A DNA stretch of 32,522 bases, taken from positions 1 to 32,522 of the forward strand of contig RXOD01003994.1 of NCBI GenBank assembly GCA_005223375.1. Direction: 5' to 3'. The translations under genes were made by a program, and so were the position numbers. Under the pieces are notes generated by a model. It was not told where the DNA came from, did not search any database, and saw only the letters and a program-made list of their open reading frames with translations. Of the stretch, positions 13,516 through 24,496 are shown one piece after another. Numbering within the stretch: position 1 is the first letter of the stretch; each line of letters begins with the position of its first letter. The DNA is from Amoebophrya sp. AT5.2. Its lineage: Eukaryota; Sar; Dinophyceae; Syndiniales; Amoebophryaceae.

Positions 13516-14183
13516 AAATGAGGCTGAAGAAGCGGCCCTGTCAGTTTGTTTTCTTCACCTCCTCGGTGATGTCCGGTGGGGGTCACTTTGATTTTGTCCG
13601 CGGATAGCGCGTCAAATCGCAGTCGAATCTGGCTGCACGTGGAACGCGAAAATGCTTGAGACCGACCCGATTGAGAGCACCGATCGAAAAAGCAGGGGGG
13701 TTCCACCTCCAAAGGCCAGCTCCACCAAAAAACATGACCTAAGATCGCGAACCAGGGGCGGAAGCCCTAACGTAATGTAACAGGACCAGCGAGAATACAG
13801 CAGAAGCAGCGAAAAAATACGAATGATGGCCGGCGACTGCGTCACTTTGAATTTTTGAGACGAGACGATAGCCGAAACGATCTTTCGTGCCAATGAATTG
13901 AACGCACAAGAACTGTCTCGACCGAGAGCTCGTACTGTCATGCGCATGACAAAGAGTGATGTCGCAGACATTTACTTCGTCGCAACGTCGTCCGCCTCGG
14001 TGGCGTAATCGCGGCATCCGTACGGCAGAGTAATTTGTTTCAGCACATTATCACATTCGATTCAAAATCAAAAGTTTGCGCTGGTTGTATCTATGATTGA
14101 AGAGAAGTGTGCGTGTCTGTGGACCTGTCTCCCGACCAATCCAGAACGCGTATACGACAGTTGAAAAACACGATAGGAAAAGG
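13516..14183. other. Intergenic, no gene seen
   Basis: This 668-bp region follows the hypothetical gene and precedes the HECT gene. Open frames here are short, poorly biased in codon use and mostly antisense. No RNA gene, repeat or regulatory motif is recognised. Confidence 0.5.
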
Positions 14184-17100
14184 ATGCACAGCTTTCATCA
14201 AGCCGACCCGAGCACTCCCTTCGCGGGCGGTCTCGCCTCTGCAACCAAAAACGGTGGCCCGATGACTGGCAGCACGCAGCCTGCGCACTGGTCGCCACCT
14301 CCGAGCAGCTGCTGCTTGTCTCCGTCCGCGCCGACGCCGTCCCGGTCCCCGTCTGCGCCGATCCAATCCGACGCAGAAGTGCCGGAATTCGCGGAACTGC
14401 GGCCCCGGACGCTCGACTTTTCGCAATCGCAAGGGCAGGAAGGTGAAGGACCAGACGGTGCAGGCCCCGCTCCGCTGTCTTTGTTCGGTAGTACTGCAGA
14501 GGAGGACTTCTCTGACGAGTTTCAAGATCCGCACGCGGCCGATCTGCTCGACGTGCTGCACGTCCTGTACTACTTCGCGACTGCTGTCTTTTCGAAGCTG
14601 AAGGGGGCGGCTCTCTTCTTGTTTCACTTCCACATGCGCGGCTCGGTCCGGACCCCCTGGCCCACAGCGTCTACTGGCGAGACGCAGTTTCTAGACTCTG
14701 ACTCGAAAGGAGATCCTGTTTTCGACAAGAGCAGCGGGGGCCCTGTCTTCGACAGCGACAGTGAGGATGAAATTGATTCTGAGCCCGCCGACGAATCGTC
14801 CGGGACGGACGACGATGACGTCGATGGAGGCGCTAACGGCAACTACGACGAAGATGAGGAACTCAGTCGGGTCAGCGGGAACTTACTGGACCAGGAGCAT
14901 CGTGGCGATGGTGTCGTCGAAGTAGACGCGGCATTCACGAAGTGCGTCATGCAGGTGGCGAGCTTCCTGACGCCCCTTTTCGTGAAGCGGTGGTACGTGG
15001 AGTTGTGTTTCCAGTACGCACAGCACCGTCATAACCGGTTGTTTCACGTGCCCGAGAAGCAGAAGCGGAAGAAGAACAAGTTTCGCATCTCTCTCGTCGT
15101 CGTTCCCCTGCTTTTCCTTCTGAGTTGCGGCTGCGTGCTGCCGCTCATGATGCGGGACGGTGGGTCTGATCTTCTGCGCTCGGGATTCGACCTTCTGCAC
15201 TCGCTCTCGCTGCCTGCGCACGTCACGCACCGACACCAGCGGAGCACCGTGGGCGCTTCCGCCGCCTCGTCGGCCTTGGGAAAAGCGGGCGCTCAATTTC
15301 TGGCGGACGTGGTTGCAGCACTCTTTGAAGATTCTGGCGCTGCGGCCAGCAGGGAGGTGTTGCAGCAGGTGTCCACGAATACGACGCAGGCAACTGCGCG
15401 CGAGGTGACGAACGCGAGCGAACAGACCATCGACGAAACTGTTTGCGGCGTTTCGCGAGCCCGTGAACATCCAGATGCACCAGAAGAAAGCCGTCACCGC
15501 GTACGACGAGGCCAAGGCCTGGAATTTGTACCGGGAGTACTTCTACGCGAACTTGGACTTGTACAAGGACACGGCGTTTTTCGAGTTGCTGCGGCGAGGC
15601 ACCGGGCAGACGGGCGGCCGCGGCCCCGGGGAAAGCCCGAACCAGCGAACGACTTGGCGCGACGCCCACACAGGAGGACCTTCTGCCCCGGCTTTGTTCG
15701 GCGGGCTGGAGCGGAACCCGAGCCGCGTGTTTGACTACTTCGCGGGCGTGCGTGTCGGCAAGCACCGGCACAAAGTGATCCAGACGGGCAGAGACAACAA
15801 GTACCCGGTGAAGCCGTCGGCCTACTTTCAGAACTTCCAGGTGATGGCCCCGGTTTTTTCGAAGGCAGGGGCTCTGGAGAAGCCGGCAGAACTCTTCCGC
15901 AATCCCTACATCGCGGTCTACGTAAAGACGCCCGTCCGGCTGTGCGGACCGGACATTACCGAGAAAATGAATTGTTGCTGAAGTAGTTCATCTAGTACTT
16001 CTTACTTGGCCCAGCGGAAGCGGTCTCGAGTCCGACATCGTTCCCCCTCGTCGACTTGGCCCGACAAGGGGGAACGGTGTCGGACTCGAGACCCCTCTTT
16101 TCTTTCGACGACCGTCCGGATCTCCGTAGATCTTCCTAGGTAGAGTGAAAGATGAATAGCATCTGTTTCTGTTTCTCGGAGGTTGGTCGGAGCCGGAGGT
16201 CCTTTTGGTTGGCCGATAATTCGTTGTTTTGTGATAGATCTTCTTTGGGCGTCGTGGCTTGATGCTAATCGGGTAAGGTCCATCACCCCAAATTCAGCTG
16301 CTAGAAGGACGAGAGTATCCAATTCATATGGTCTTTCTGTAAGAACAAGAACGCGGCCGGCACGCCGAACTGCCCCGACCCGCTTCCGACTATCCACCTT
16401 CCCCCGGGGCCGGTGAAGACGCACCACGTTGCGCACGTGATCAACGTCGTTGGGACTGCGCTGGACGCGTTCTATCAGCCCGACGCGCACTACTTTGTGA
16501 CCGAGCCCAGCAGCGGCGCGGCCCAGGCGTTCCTCACCCGCAGCAAGCAGGCCGAGTTCGAGAAGCGGTACTTGATGATGTACTACTACATTTTGTCCGC
16601 CGTCGTGGAGAAAAAGCTCACCACGCTGTACATGGTCACCATCGGCACGGCCTCGTTTGGCACGCTGCTGCCCGCGGAGTACAAGAGAAATGAGCCGGGC
16701 CACCCGGACCCGGCCTTCGGCAACGCGTTCCAGCGCCGGACGTTCTGGCGGCTGCTGCGGCGGATGACGGAGGAGGGATTGGACGACGGTTCATCTTTGT
16801 ACAACCCCTGGCTCGCGGAGCAGGTCGCGCGCGGCACCTTCGAAGTGAAGTGGTGGAAGCCGAACGGCTCCTCGTGGGACCGGTGTGAGCTCGATCCGAA
16901 GGGGACGAAAATGAAGGAAAAGGGGCTGCCGGCGGGCAAGCGGAACATCTGGGCGTGGCTGACGCAGACGGAACTGGACCGCAGTCTGTTTGTGAACGCG
17001 TGGGACCCCCTGAGCAACATCGGCAACGGGAATTTCAACGACAACAGCGCCGACGGCTGGTTCGGGCAGGTGATGGCGCTGGTCCCACTCGGCTCCCCGA

Positions 17101-20100
17101 TTGTGAACCCGCACGCCCAGGTTCGCCGGCTTCCCGTGGGCCCGTTTCTCGGGGGCATCACTTCTTCGTCTGAGACGAGGACCCTTGCCGAGTCCACGAT
17201 CGACGAGCGCGTGCCGGGCTTTTTCTACCGGCGCGACGCCCCCTTCCTGCCGGTAGAAGAGAGCGAGCTGCGCAGCTTCGTGGAGCAAACAAACGGCGAC
17301 GTGGACGCGTTTCGGGCGAGATTTGTGAACCTCGCCGTGCCCACCGATCGCGCGGACGAGAACAGCAGCCGGTTTCTCGCCGCCACGCTCGGCGAGCGCA
17401 TCCTCTCTCTCATCGCCAACAAGTTTTCCACAGGAGCCGCCCCGACAGACAATACGGCGGGGAATCGCCCGTTCACCGTGAACGGAAAAAAGTTTGTGCT
17501 CTGGTTCATGAATAAAGAACCGTACACGAGCGCTTCCGTACGGGCGGACAAGCTGCCGGCTGAATTGGGGTGGGCCGCCGGGACGATCCCGATGTTGCTG
17601 CAGGAGCTGGGGCCCTTTCAGCATTCGCTGCACACGGAGAAAATCGGCATCAACGTTGTGCCGAAGTCGGGGAAGGCGTTTGTCACCATCGGCGGAGACC
17701 GAGAGGCCAAACCGGTGCAGGTTCTGTTGCAAGAGAACAACTTTGCGCTCTTTTACGCTCTGTGCGACATCCTGTACCAGCTGGAGGGGGGCGCGTTTTA
17801 TCCCCCTGCGCGAGAAGTTGTAGGAGGGACAGGTGGTCGTGTACCTATGGTTCCCTCTGTCAGTAGTTCTGCTTCTGGGTCTCCTGCGGCAGCGGGCGCA
17901 GGCGAAAGTAGTAGTAGAGTGGGAGGCGAAGGCGCAACAGGACCAGCCGAAGCGGTTCCTTCGGGCTTCTTGCAACGTCGCGGGAGAGCGGGAGGGGCAG
18001 GAGGAGCAGGTGGCGCATCTTCAAGTTCTGCGGCCGGGAGCGCAGACGATCCATCTTCCGATCCATCGGTCGTGCCGAGCGAGCCTCTCCTCGACCCAGA
18101 GGACGGGCAAACCCTTTTTCACATTTTGACGCGCAACAAACAGCACACGGTGGCGCGGGGGGCGCATTTGAAATTTCCCTTGGAGCCGGGCCAGACGGAA
18201 GACGAAGATGCGAGCGGCAAGAAGCGCCCCCTGCTGCTCCGCATTCCCTTCGACCGCCTCAAAGCTCAACTGAAAGCCGCCAGCGGCATGACGGAGGCTA
18301 AAATCGACGAGCAGTGGCAGAAGGCGTTCGGCGTCGCGTTCCCCAAAGCCGCTGATGAGACGAGAACCAGCGGAGACGGAACGCTAGGAAAGGGGTTGCT
18401 GCTAAGAGGTCAGCTGCTACAGCTATTAGTGAAAGAACTGAAACGCGGGGGCCGTTTTTGTGTCAGAAGAAAGAATTGTCTATGGAAGCCGTGCCTGTCG
18501 GCGCCTGCATACAGATCAGAAAGCAATGTAGAACAAAGTGTGTAGGTCGTCTCACGCAGAAAAACTTGCGGCCCTACTTCGCTTGATTCTAGTTCTAGGG
18601 CAGCTGCTCGATGATAGCAATCCTCGTCTCTCTAGGAGCAAGATGATAGATAGATGCGTCACTGTAGGATCTACTCTAGGTGGAGGCTTCGCCACCGCTC
18701 CAAAAACCCGCCGCACTTCTCGTGGCAGTTCTCGCCATCGGTAGCAGGAGCAACCCCTTCTTGAGAAACGAAGACGGTACTGCAGACCGAGTTCATGGCC
18801 TGGTTTCAGGTGGGGCGCATCGGCGGCGCATCCGGCACCGACCTGCAGCCCCACGACGTGCCCCCAATGGTGGACCGTGAGCCCACGGCAAACGAGGTGG
18901 GGAAGCCCATGCTGCGGATCATCCTCCAGGGCAGCGCGGAGTTCTTCGGACTGGAGCCGATGAAGGGCAAGCTCGAGATGCGTCTCAACTCTGTCACCCT
19001 CCCCTTCGCCAAGCCGGAGCCGGGCGACGAGACCGACTACAGCTACAAGCAGACGGACGGAGCGCTGCGCCGTGCATGGGCGTTCGAGGAGGGGCGGGCA
19101 GTAGTGCTGGAGCCGCATTCGCTGCGCGCGAAGTTCTGGCAGGCGGTTTTGAAAGAGTTCAACTTCGCCGCGATTGAGGGATTGACCAACATCCACGCTC
19201 CTGATGGGGGCAAAACGGTGTTTGTGAACACGCTGCAACGCGGCGTGCAGGTGATGCCGCACCTGCACCTGGCACTGCTGGGCGATTCGCTGCGAAAATG
19301 CGCCGCCGAAGACACGGCGGGAGTAGATCATGAGGCCGTCAACGACGTCGGCGACTACATCCGGGGCCGCGCGTGCCGCCTCAACGTAAAATTCAAGGGA
19401 GAGAAGGGCGACGACGCGGGCGGCCTGCTGCGCTCGTTCGTGGACACCCTGACCAGCAGCTTCTTCGACAAGGTGGGGACGACGTTCACAACGATTGCCA
19501 ACCCACCTCCCTTTCTCGCCGCGGTGAATGAGTTCGGCGTGGTGGACGACGTTCACAAATCCCCCGAGCATTGGCCGGCGGCGTTGCCGACCGCGAAAAC
19601 CTCCGCGAAGGCGCTGGCGCTCAAACTCGGAGGCCGCGACATGGGGGGAGCGGAATCACTTCTGTGGCGACGGGCGCTCTTCGGGCTGGGGGCGCTGTTG
19701 TTTGAAGTATACTCGCAAGAGCGCCCGGGTGGTGGTCAATACACCAAAAAACACGTCTTTGGCAGGTACCGGCTGTACTCGTTGTGCCTACTTTTAAAAG
19801 AACTAATATTTTTTTTATACGAGGAAGGATGGAAAGTTGTGTAAGTGTGTACGATATTTAGTTAATGTGACGCCGGTGCCCTGACTTTAGTTTGTTCATC
19901 GATCGTTCTTGTTGATCTTGATTCTTACCCCCGATGTTGTTCATGATCACTCTCTCTTCACGGCAGATATCTTCCCGACGCGCTGTTCAAGCTGCTGCTG
20001 CAACTCCCTGTCGAGGCCCTGAAGCGCGGCGGGCCTGTGGTAAACGAAAACCTCACGCTGAAAGACGTGGACGAGTCTCCCCACGAGACGAATGTGGGCG

Positions 20101-21668
20101 CGAAACTGGCTTCGGACAACCCCCACTTCTGGCAGGCCGCCTTCGCCGTCACCGCCGAAACCGCGAAGGGCGTCCGCGGGGCGCACTGGGGGGAGTTGGC
20201 GAGCCTGCTGGAAAAGTATTATGCTGAAACACCGTCCGGCCAAACCAAGGCTCCGTCCCGTGCAGAGAAGCTGTGGCTTTTGAGGAACTGGGACCGCGGC
20301 AACGTCCCGTCGGATGCGAACGAAGAGCCGGCGAACAGGCTGCCGTTATCCAATGCATTATCGTCCGCTTTTTCGTCGTCGAAGGTCGCCGGCCGACTCT
20401 CCAAGGACGGGACGTTGTACTTTCCCGTCACCAGAGCGGAAACCAAGCAGCGCGAGACGTTCTACAACTACCTCGGGCCGGCAGTGGTAACCGACATTGG
20501 CGATAGCTCTCCGGCGGCGGCTCTTGCGGACAAGTACGCGGAAGTGGCCGCGGCAGGAGCTGCACAAGCTGCGATTACGAATGCGCTGCAGTACGCCGGC
20601 GGCAACAACGCCTTTGCTGCCACCGACGCGGACGAGGACGCGACTTACTGCGTGGACGTTACGGAGGAATTTCCTGAGGACGAGATCAGGAAGCACGTGG
20701 ACGTGGTCGTGTGGGAACAGACCTGCAAGGGCAATAGAGACGATAAAATCATCAACCTTCTCTCCGATGACGACTTCTGGAACTTCAGTTCCGCGGAAAT
20801 GGAAAAGAAGCGGAAGTTACTGAGCCTGCTCCCCGGGTTCCAGTCCGTCCCCGGGGTGCTGCTTCTGCTCTCCGGCTTCGTTACTGTGCAGACGCGGGGG
20901 GCTCGTTCAAATATGGAGAAGAGCCGCGACTCCTGGAGCAAGCACTTCGCGGGGAAGCACGGGTTCGGGGTTACCGGGGTCGGCCAGCGCGACCAGCAGC
21001 ACGTGCTTGCGGATGTCACAAATAAAAGCAATCCTCCGCAGGACTGGGAGCAGTTGTCCCGCATGCTGCAGGGTCCGCCGACGGTCGATGGCGCGCGGAT
21101 CGCGGCGGCCATCAAGTTTGAGGGGGGCGCGTATTCGACGCCCGCGCAGATCGCGCAGTATGTCCAAAAATGGTTTCGGGTGACGCGGGAAGCTTGGGTG
21201 GAAAACGCGGACGGCGAGCGGGACCTGTACCCTCAGGGCCCGCCGTCCCAGAAGCAGTTGAGGGCGTTTCTGAAGTTCGCGACCGGCAGCGGGGCCCTGG
21301 TGGAGGGCCTCTCCCTCACCTTCGGGAAAAAACGGGAGAACACGGAGCCGGACGTGACCTGGGCGACGGTGGACCCGGAGGCGTGCACGTGCGGGGGCCG
21401 GCTGGCCTGGACGCGGTTTCCACTCACGGACGCGAAAGAGTGGACCTCGAGCAAGAAAGTCGTGGACGCGGTCAAGGCCAAATACCCAAACCAGCCCCGA
21501 GGCACCCTGGTGGAAACCAACTCGGTGACGGACGAGAAAACCTTCCTCCCCCCGGGGGCGGGGCTGCTGCGGGCGGGAACGGAGAAAGGCTTCATGCGGG
21601 GGTTCGCACTCTACCTGGCCGGAGACCTGGTCCCGCTCGAGGAACTCTTCAAGTTCAACACCTCGTGA
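14184..21668 (+). CDS. Giant divergent HECT-domain E3 ubiquitin ligase
   Basis: Proposed exons are 14184-15404, 15475 to about 15921-15975, about 16305/16344 to 18383, 18771-19765 and 19967-21668, giving about 2150 aa. The N-terminal part is low-complexity and acidic, with one hydrophobic segment near 15085-15150 that may span a membrane. Exon 3 has a motif with GNGNFNDNSADGWFG (about 17017-17065) that vaguely recalls macro-domain loops; this is tentative. The HECT N-lobe is in exon 4: FKGEKGDDAGGLLRSF near 19390-19440 matches the family's F.GE.G.DAGGL, followed by ALFGLGALL. Exon 5 continues with LPDALFKLLL, then the C-lobe with LLPGFQSVPGVLLL and FATGSGAL. ACTCGG follows, where Cys at 21390-21392 aligns with the catalytic TC of HECT enzymes. 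About 60 residues follow the usual end of the domain. HECT enzymes take ubiquitin from an E2 onto this Cys. Substrate is unknown. Confidence 0.7.
15405..15474 (+). other. Frame break in the HECT gene: small GT-AG intron or +1 frameshift
   Basis: Upstream coding is in frame 3 and downstream coding in frame 1. A 70-bp intron with GAG|GTGACG and CATCCAG|ATGCAC ends would restore the frame in phase 0. The interval, however, has coding-like composition and no pyrimidine tract. Skipping one base at A15438 (GAC GAA a CTG TTT) gives an uninterrupted, sensible protein. The second reading could be a sequence error, a real indel or a programmed +1 shift. Confidence 0.5.
15922..16343 (+). other. HECT-gene intron, boundaries uncertain, probably TIR-bearing
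   Basis: Stops in all relevant frames separate the coding blocks. The outer limits are GTAAAG at 15922 as a possible donor and AG at 16304 or 16343 as possible acceptors, all phase 0 and all in frame. Coding-like sequence nevertheless continues to about 15965. The octamer ATGAATTG at 15967-15974 is inverted as CAATTCAT at 16320-16327, with further weak matching inside it, so the real element may be about 15960-16343 with non-GT-AG ends. A strong hairpin lies inside (16022-16093). Confidence 0.55.
16022..16093. repeat. 72-bp near-perfect inverted repeat (32-bp stem, 8-nt loop)
   Basis: Arms 16022-16053 and 16062-16093 are complementary over 32 bp, with loop ACTTGGCC. The only two deviations (T16037 and C16049 in the left arm against their partners) are of the kind that still pair as G-U in one RNA orientation. 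It starts with GGTCTCGAGTCCGACA and lies wholly inside an intron. It could fold in the transcript, mark a small foldback element, or be the core of the intron-forming element. Confidence 0.9.
18384..18770 (+). mobile_element. TIR-bearing intron of the HECT gene
   Basis: AAAGGGGTTGCTGCTA at 18389-18404 is inverted as TAGCAGGAGCAACCCCTTC at 18742-18760 with a 3-nt gap. The codon ACG occurs in frame just before the left repeat (18381-18383) and just after the right one (18768-18770). Removing 18384-18770 (387 bp) joins ...GDGT to KTVLQTEF in frame. A canonical alternative, GAG|GTCAGC at 18409 to TTGAG at 18765, is also in frame (phase 1, 357 bp). Transcript reads are needed to choose between them. 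The TIR itself is clear. Confidence 0.65.
19766..19966 (+). other. GT-AG intron inside the HECT domain
   Basis: The donor is TTTGGCAG|GTACCG and the acceptor CTCTCTTCACGGCAG|ATATC; 201 bp, phase 2. Splicing joins VFG to an Arg and then YLPDALFKLLL, which follows the HECT order exactly. GGCAG is repeated at both junctions. The intron is AT-rich with a good pyrimidine tract. No TIR was found. Confidence 0.85.
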
Positions 21669-22780
21669 TCTACTATATTATCTTCGGAGGCATTCTGCTA
21701 GACGAGCAGTAAGAGTACTATTCGTATTGACTATCGAGACTGTGGGAGTAGGAGAAGTCCCTCTCGTCATCTTGTCGGTTCTATAGGAATAAATGAGGAG
21801 AGCTGCACGAAACGAGCTAGAGGGGCGGAATGGGTCGAGTAGATCCGAATGCGAATATTCGATCCGAAAAGAAAAAACATAAAAACACGCTAGCTATACT
21901 TAACAAACGTTGACGTTTTGCGAACATTTTTACCCGCCATCAGCATCATCTTCATCTTCGAGAAGTAGTTGGCACTTTGTAGCCACACGAACGCGCACGC
22001 CTTTGAGGGACCTCCTCGGCGAAGGCTTTTTAGTTTTGACCTCGGCGTCGGCTTTAGGTTTAGCGACAAATCCCAGTTCGCCCTATTGGAAGCCTCGACT
22101 CCCCGAGCCCGATGATTCTTCAACAAACCTCGTCCCTACGAGAGTGAAGATTCTACCATAACACCGCACTCGCGGCTTACGCTTTCGAAATCGCATTCGA
22201 ATGCTTATTTCGAATAAACGAGAATACTTCTATTTCAGTCAGGCAGCCATCGCGAATGATTCATTGAGTGCAATTGTCTCAGTTTTTGCTCCCTCGATTA
22301 TCATGTCGACGCAAACGTTCGGCAAGACATATTAAAGGTAAGGCCATGCGCATGCGGCCGACGCCTACGCCTTCGCCAAAGGAAAGAGAGGACCGGCATG
22401 CCCTCCGACTGACAATGCATTCTTGTATCGGCGCTGCGGCTGCCCGCAGTCGAAAATGTAGTGCCAATACCCTGGAGGTGCAGGCAAGCGCGTACGGCAC
22501 AGTGCCAAGACAACCAGAAACCAGCCAGCCGCGCCCGGCGGGAAGATCTGTGGCGAGTGTTCTCCCAAGCAGTCTCAGTCATTGTCATTCTGTCTTCATG
22601 ATAGATCATGATGTTGACCCCCACGAAGAGAATTGGTGAAGGCGAAGGGATGACTCGTGTTTGAAATGCAGCGCTTGATCCTGGCTCTGGCTCCCGTTCA
22701 CCAGAGAGACCACAGATCTGAACATCTGAGACGCTGGAGTGATCTTCATCTTCAGAAGCAGAAGCAAATAGAAGTGCCAC
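21669..22780. other. Intergenic region, no confident gene
   Basis: This 1.1-kb stretch lies between the HECT and dehydratase genes. It has AT-rich ends and a GC-richer middle (about 22340-22560). Small frames exist on both strands, but none shows a recognisable domain. A possible + strand donor, AAAG|GTAAGG, lies at about 22335-22340 downstream of a short MSTQTFGKTY frame. A minus-strand frame, about 21930-22085, ends in a basic then acidic tail. Neither is strong enough to call. It probably contains the 5' UTR and promoter of the next gene. Confidence 0.45.
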
Positions 22781-24151
22781 ATGTTCCCCCCTACGTTCAC
22801 CCCCCACTCGACGCCCGTCTGCGTCGTTAAGCTTCGCCAGGCGGAGCGCAACGCCGCGCAAATGCTATACCGCGCCAAGCGGCTGGGTGTGAAGTTCAGG
22901 CCCCACGTGAAGACGCACAAGACCGTCGAGGGGGCGTTGCTGCAGACGGGCGGGGAAAAGGGTTCCGGGATCATCGTGTCCACTCTAGCCGAGTGCGTGT
23001 TTTACCTTTCGAATGGATTTGACGACATCATCTACGGGGTCCCGCTCGGGGCGCCGAACCGCATCCCGGAGATATTCGATTACGTGGTGAAACGAAGGAA
23101 GAAGGTGCACGTTTTACTCGACTGTCTGCAGCAGTTGGACGTGCTGGAGGAGAAGTGGGCAGTCCTCATGGCTGGTTATTTGGCAGCTGCGAGCGGGGGG
23201 GACGAATCGCAATCGCAATTTTCAGCTCCGCCGGTGCAGCTAAGTGTGTACATCATGGTCGGAGGAGGGCGAGGGGGAGGCGTTAATGACAACGACCAGC
23301 ATCAAGATGTTGAGGAAATAAAAGCAAAGCCAACTGGACCCGGGCACTCCCTGAGGATGCACCAGGCTGGTTTGGATCCGGCTTCGCCCGACGCGCTCTC
23401 GCTGGCGCAGCGTGTGAGTAGCAGCGAGTTTTTCGACCTCGCCGGGCTGTACATCCACGCGGCGCATGCGTACGAGTGCAGCTCGAAGCAGGCCTGTCTC
23501 GCGTCCACGTTTGCCGAGGCCTCCGCCGCGGTGGAATTCGCCAAACGCGTATACGACGGGTGCGGGGTGCGGCTGCGCGAAATCACCATCGGAAGCACGC
23601 CGAGCATGAGTTTCGACCTGCCAGATGATGCTCGGCGCGCTGCCAATGATGATTTAGAAGAAGTAGAAGACAGCTTCCTCCCGACAGCGCGCAGCGCGGA
23701 CGGCAACGAGGTTTTCCGCGTGACGGAGCTGCACGCGGGGAACTACCTGTTCTACGACCAGATGCAAGCGGATTTAATCCAGTCGTGCCGCTTTACTCAA
23801 ATCGCCTGCGTCGTGCGCGCGCAGATCGTTTCCGTTTACGAAAACAAACTCCTGATGGACCTGGGCTGGACGGGGATATCGGCGCAGGGGGCGGACACCG
23901 GCTACGGCCGGATTTTGTCCCACCCAGAGCTCCGGATCGCGAGCCTGAAACAAGAAACCGGGGAACTCGTGCTGAGAGATGAACAAGATGAAGACTTCTC
24001 GTTAAAGGATCGTTACCCAGTAGGAACGATCGTCGAGATCGCGCCCTTTCACTCGTGCGCAGCCTGCCACCAGTACACAAAACTACTCGTGGAAGACGAA
24101 GATCGAGCAGGAGCCATCGTCGGCACGTGGGAACGCTGCGCGGCGAGATAG
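22781..24151 (+). CDS. D-serine dehydratase-like fold-type III PLP enzyme
   Basis: This single-exon gene of 456 aa has a start fixed by an in-frame TAG four codons upstream. The order of features is that of the eukaryotic D-serine dehydratase / D-threonine aldolase family: an N-terminal strand with TPVCVVKL; RPHVKTHKT at residues 40-48, whose first Lys (44) is by family the Schiff-base residue for pyridoxal phosphate; an alanine-racemase-like barrel with GLYIHAAHAY and REITIGSTPS; LHAGNYLFYD; and a C-terminal domain with LMDLGWTGIS. HSC at residues 424-426 supplies His and Cys in the positions used for zinc in this family. The likely reaction is D-serine to pyruvate and ammonia, but D-threo-3-hydroxyaspartate or D-threonine activity cannot be excluded. 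Two inserts, at about 23170-23340 and 23620-23690, are low-complexity and explain the extra length over yeast Dsd1 (428 aa). No presequence is evident, so it is probably cytosolic. Confidence 0.88.
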   Translation: MFPPTFTPHSTPVCVVKLRQAERNAAQMLYRAKRLGVKFRPHVKTHKTVEGALLQTGGEKGSGIIVSTLAECVFYLSNGFDDIIYGVPLGAPNRIPEIFDYVVKRRKKVHVLLDCLQQLDVLEEKWAVLMAGYLAAASGGDESQSQFSAPPVQLSVYIMVGGGRGGGVNDNDQHQDVEEIKAKPTGPGHSLRMHQAGLDPASPDALSLAQRVSSSEFFDLAGLYIHAAHAYECSSKQACLASTFAEASAAVEFAKRVYDGCGVRLREITIGSTPSMSFDLPDDARRAANDDLEEVEDSFLPTARSADGNEVFRVTELHAGNYLFYDQMQADLIQSCRFTQIACVVRAQIVSVYENKLLMDLGWTGISAQGADTGYGRILSHPELRIASLKQETGELVLRDEQDEDFSLKDRYPVGTIVEIAPFHSCAACHQYTKLLVEDEDRAGAIVGTWERCAAR

Positions 24152-24496
24152 CAACTTTATATTAGTGTCCGAAGCAGCTGCGTGAGTGCCACTTCAACTC
24201 CTGTTGCCACTTCAGGCATACTCACGACAAAGTGGTGGCGGTGGTGGAAAGAGTACCTTATCATCATCATCATCATCAAGTAGATGTTGAACTCCCCTGG
24301 TGTTACAATATCGCGAGCGTCGTTGGGAAGAGTGACGGTCGTGCACCAAGAACAAGCGTGAGGGACAAAAGCAAGACGAGAACAACCACAACTACAACTT
24401 AAGAACTCACGATCGCTAGAAGGATACTGAAACACTCTCGTCGTCGTCGCTCCTAAAATCAAAAGCTTTACGTAGTAGCGGAAGACAGTCAAGATC
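24152..24496. other. Intergenic, with a short TCA microsatellite
   Basis: This 345-bp AT-rich spacer holds a short (TCA)n run at about 24260-24278. No coding frame or other signal is seen. Confidence 0.55.

Noticed and set aside
16791..17975. Antisense frame of 394 codons
   Set aside because: It mirrors the HECT-gene exon 3, and its Arg/His-rich translation has no domain-like pattern.
21930..22085. Minus-strand frame with a basic then acidic tail, preceded by an AG
   Set aside because: It could be a terminal exon of a minus-strand gene, but no upstream exon with matching phase or known domain was found.
22365..22568. Minus-strand frame of 67 codons in the GC-richer part of the spacer
   Set aside because: It has a plausible look but no family resemblance and no supporting splice partners.
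24260..24278. TCA microsatellite as a possible CRISPR or satellite array
   Set aside because: It has only about six trinucleotide units, with no spacer structure.
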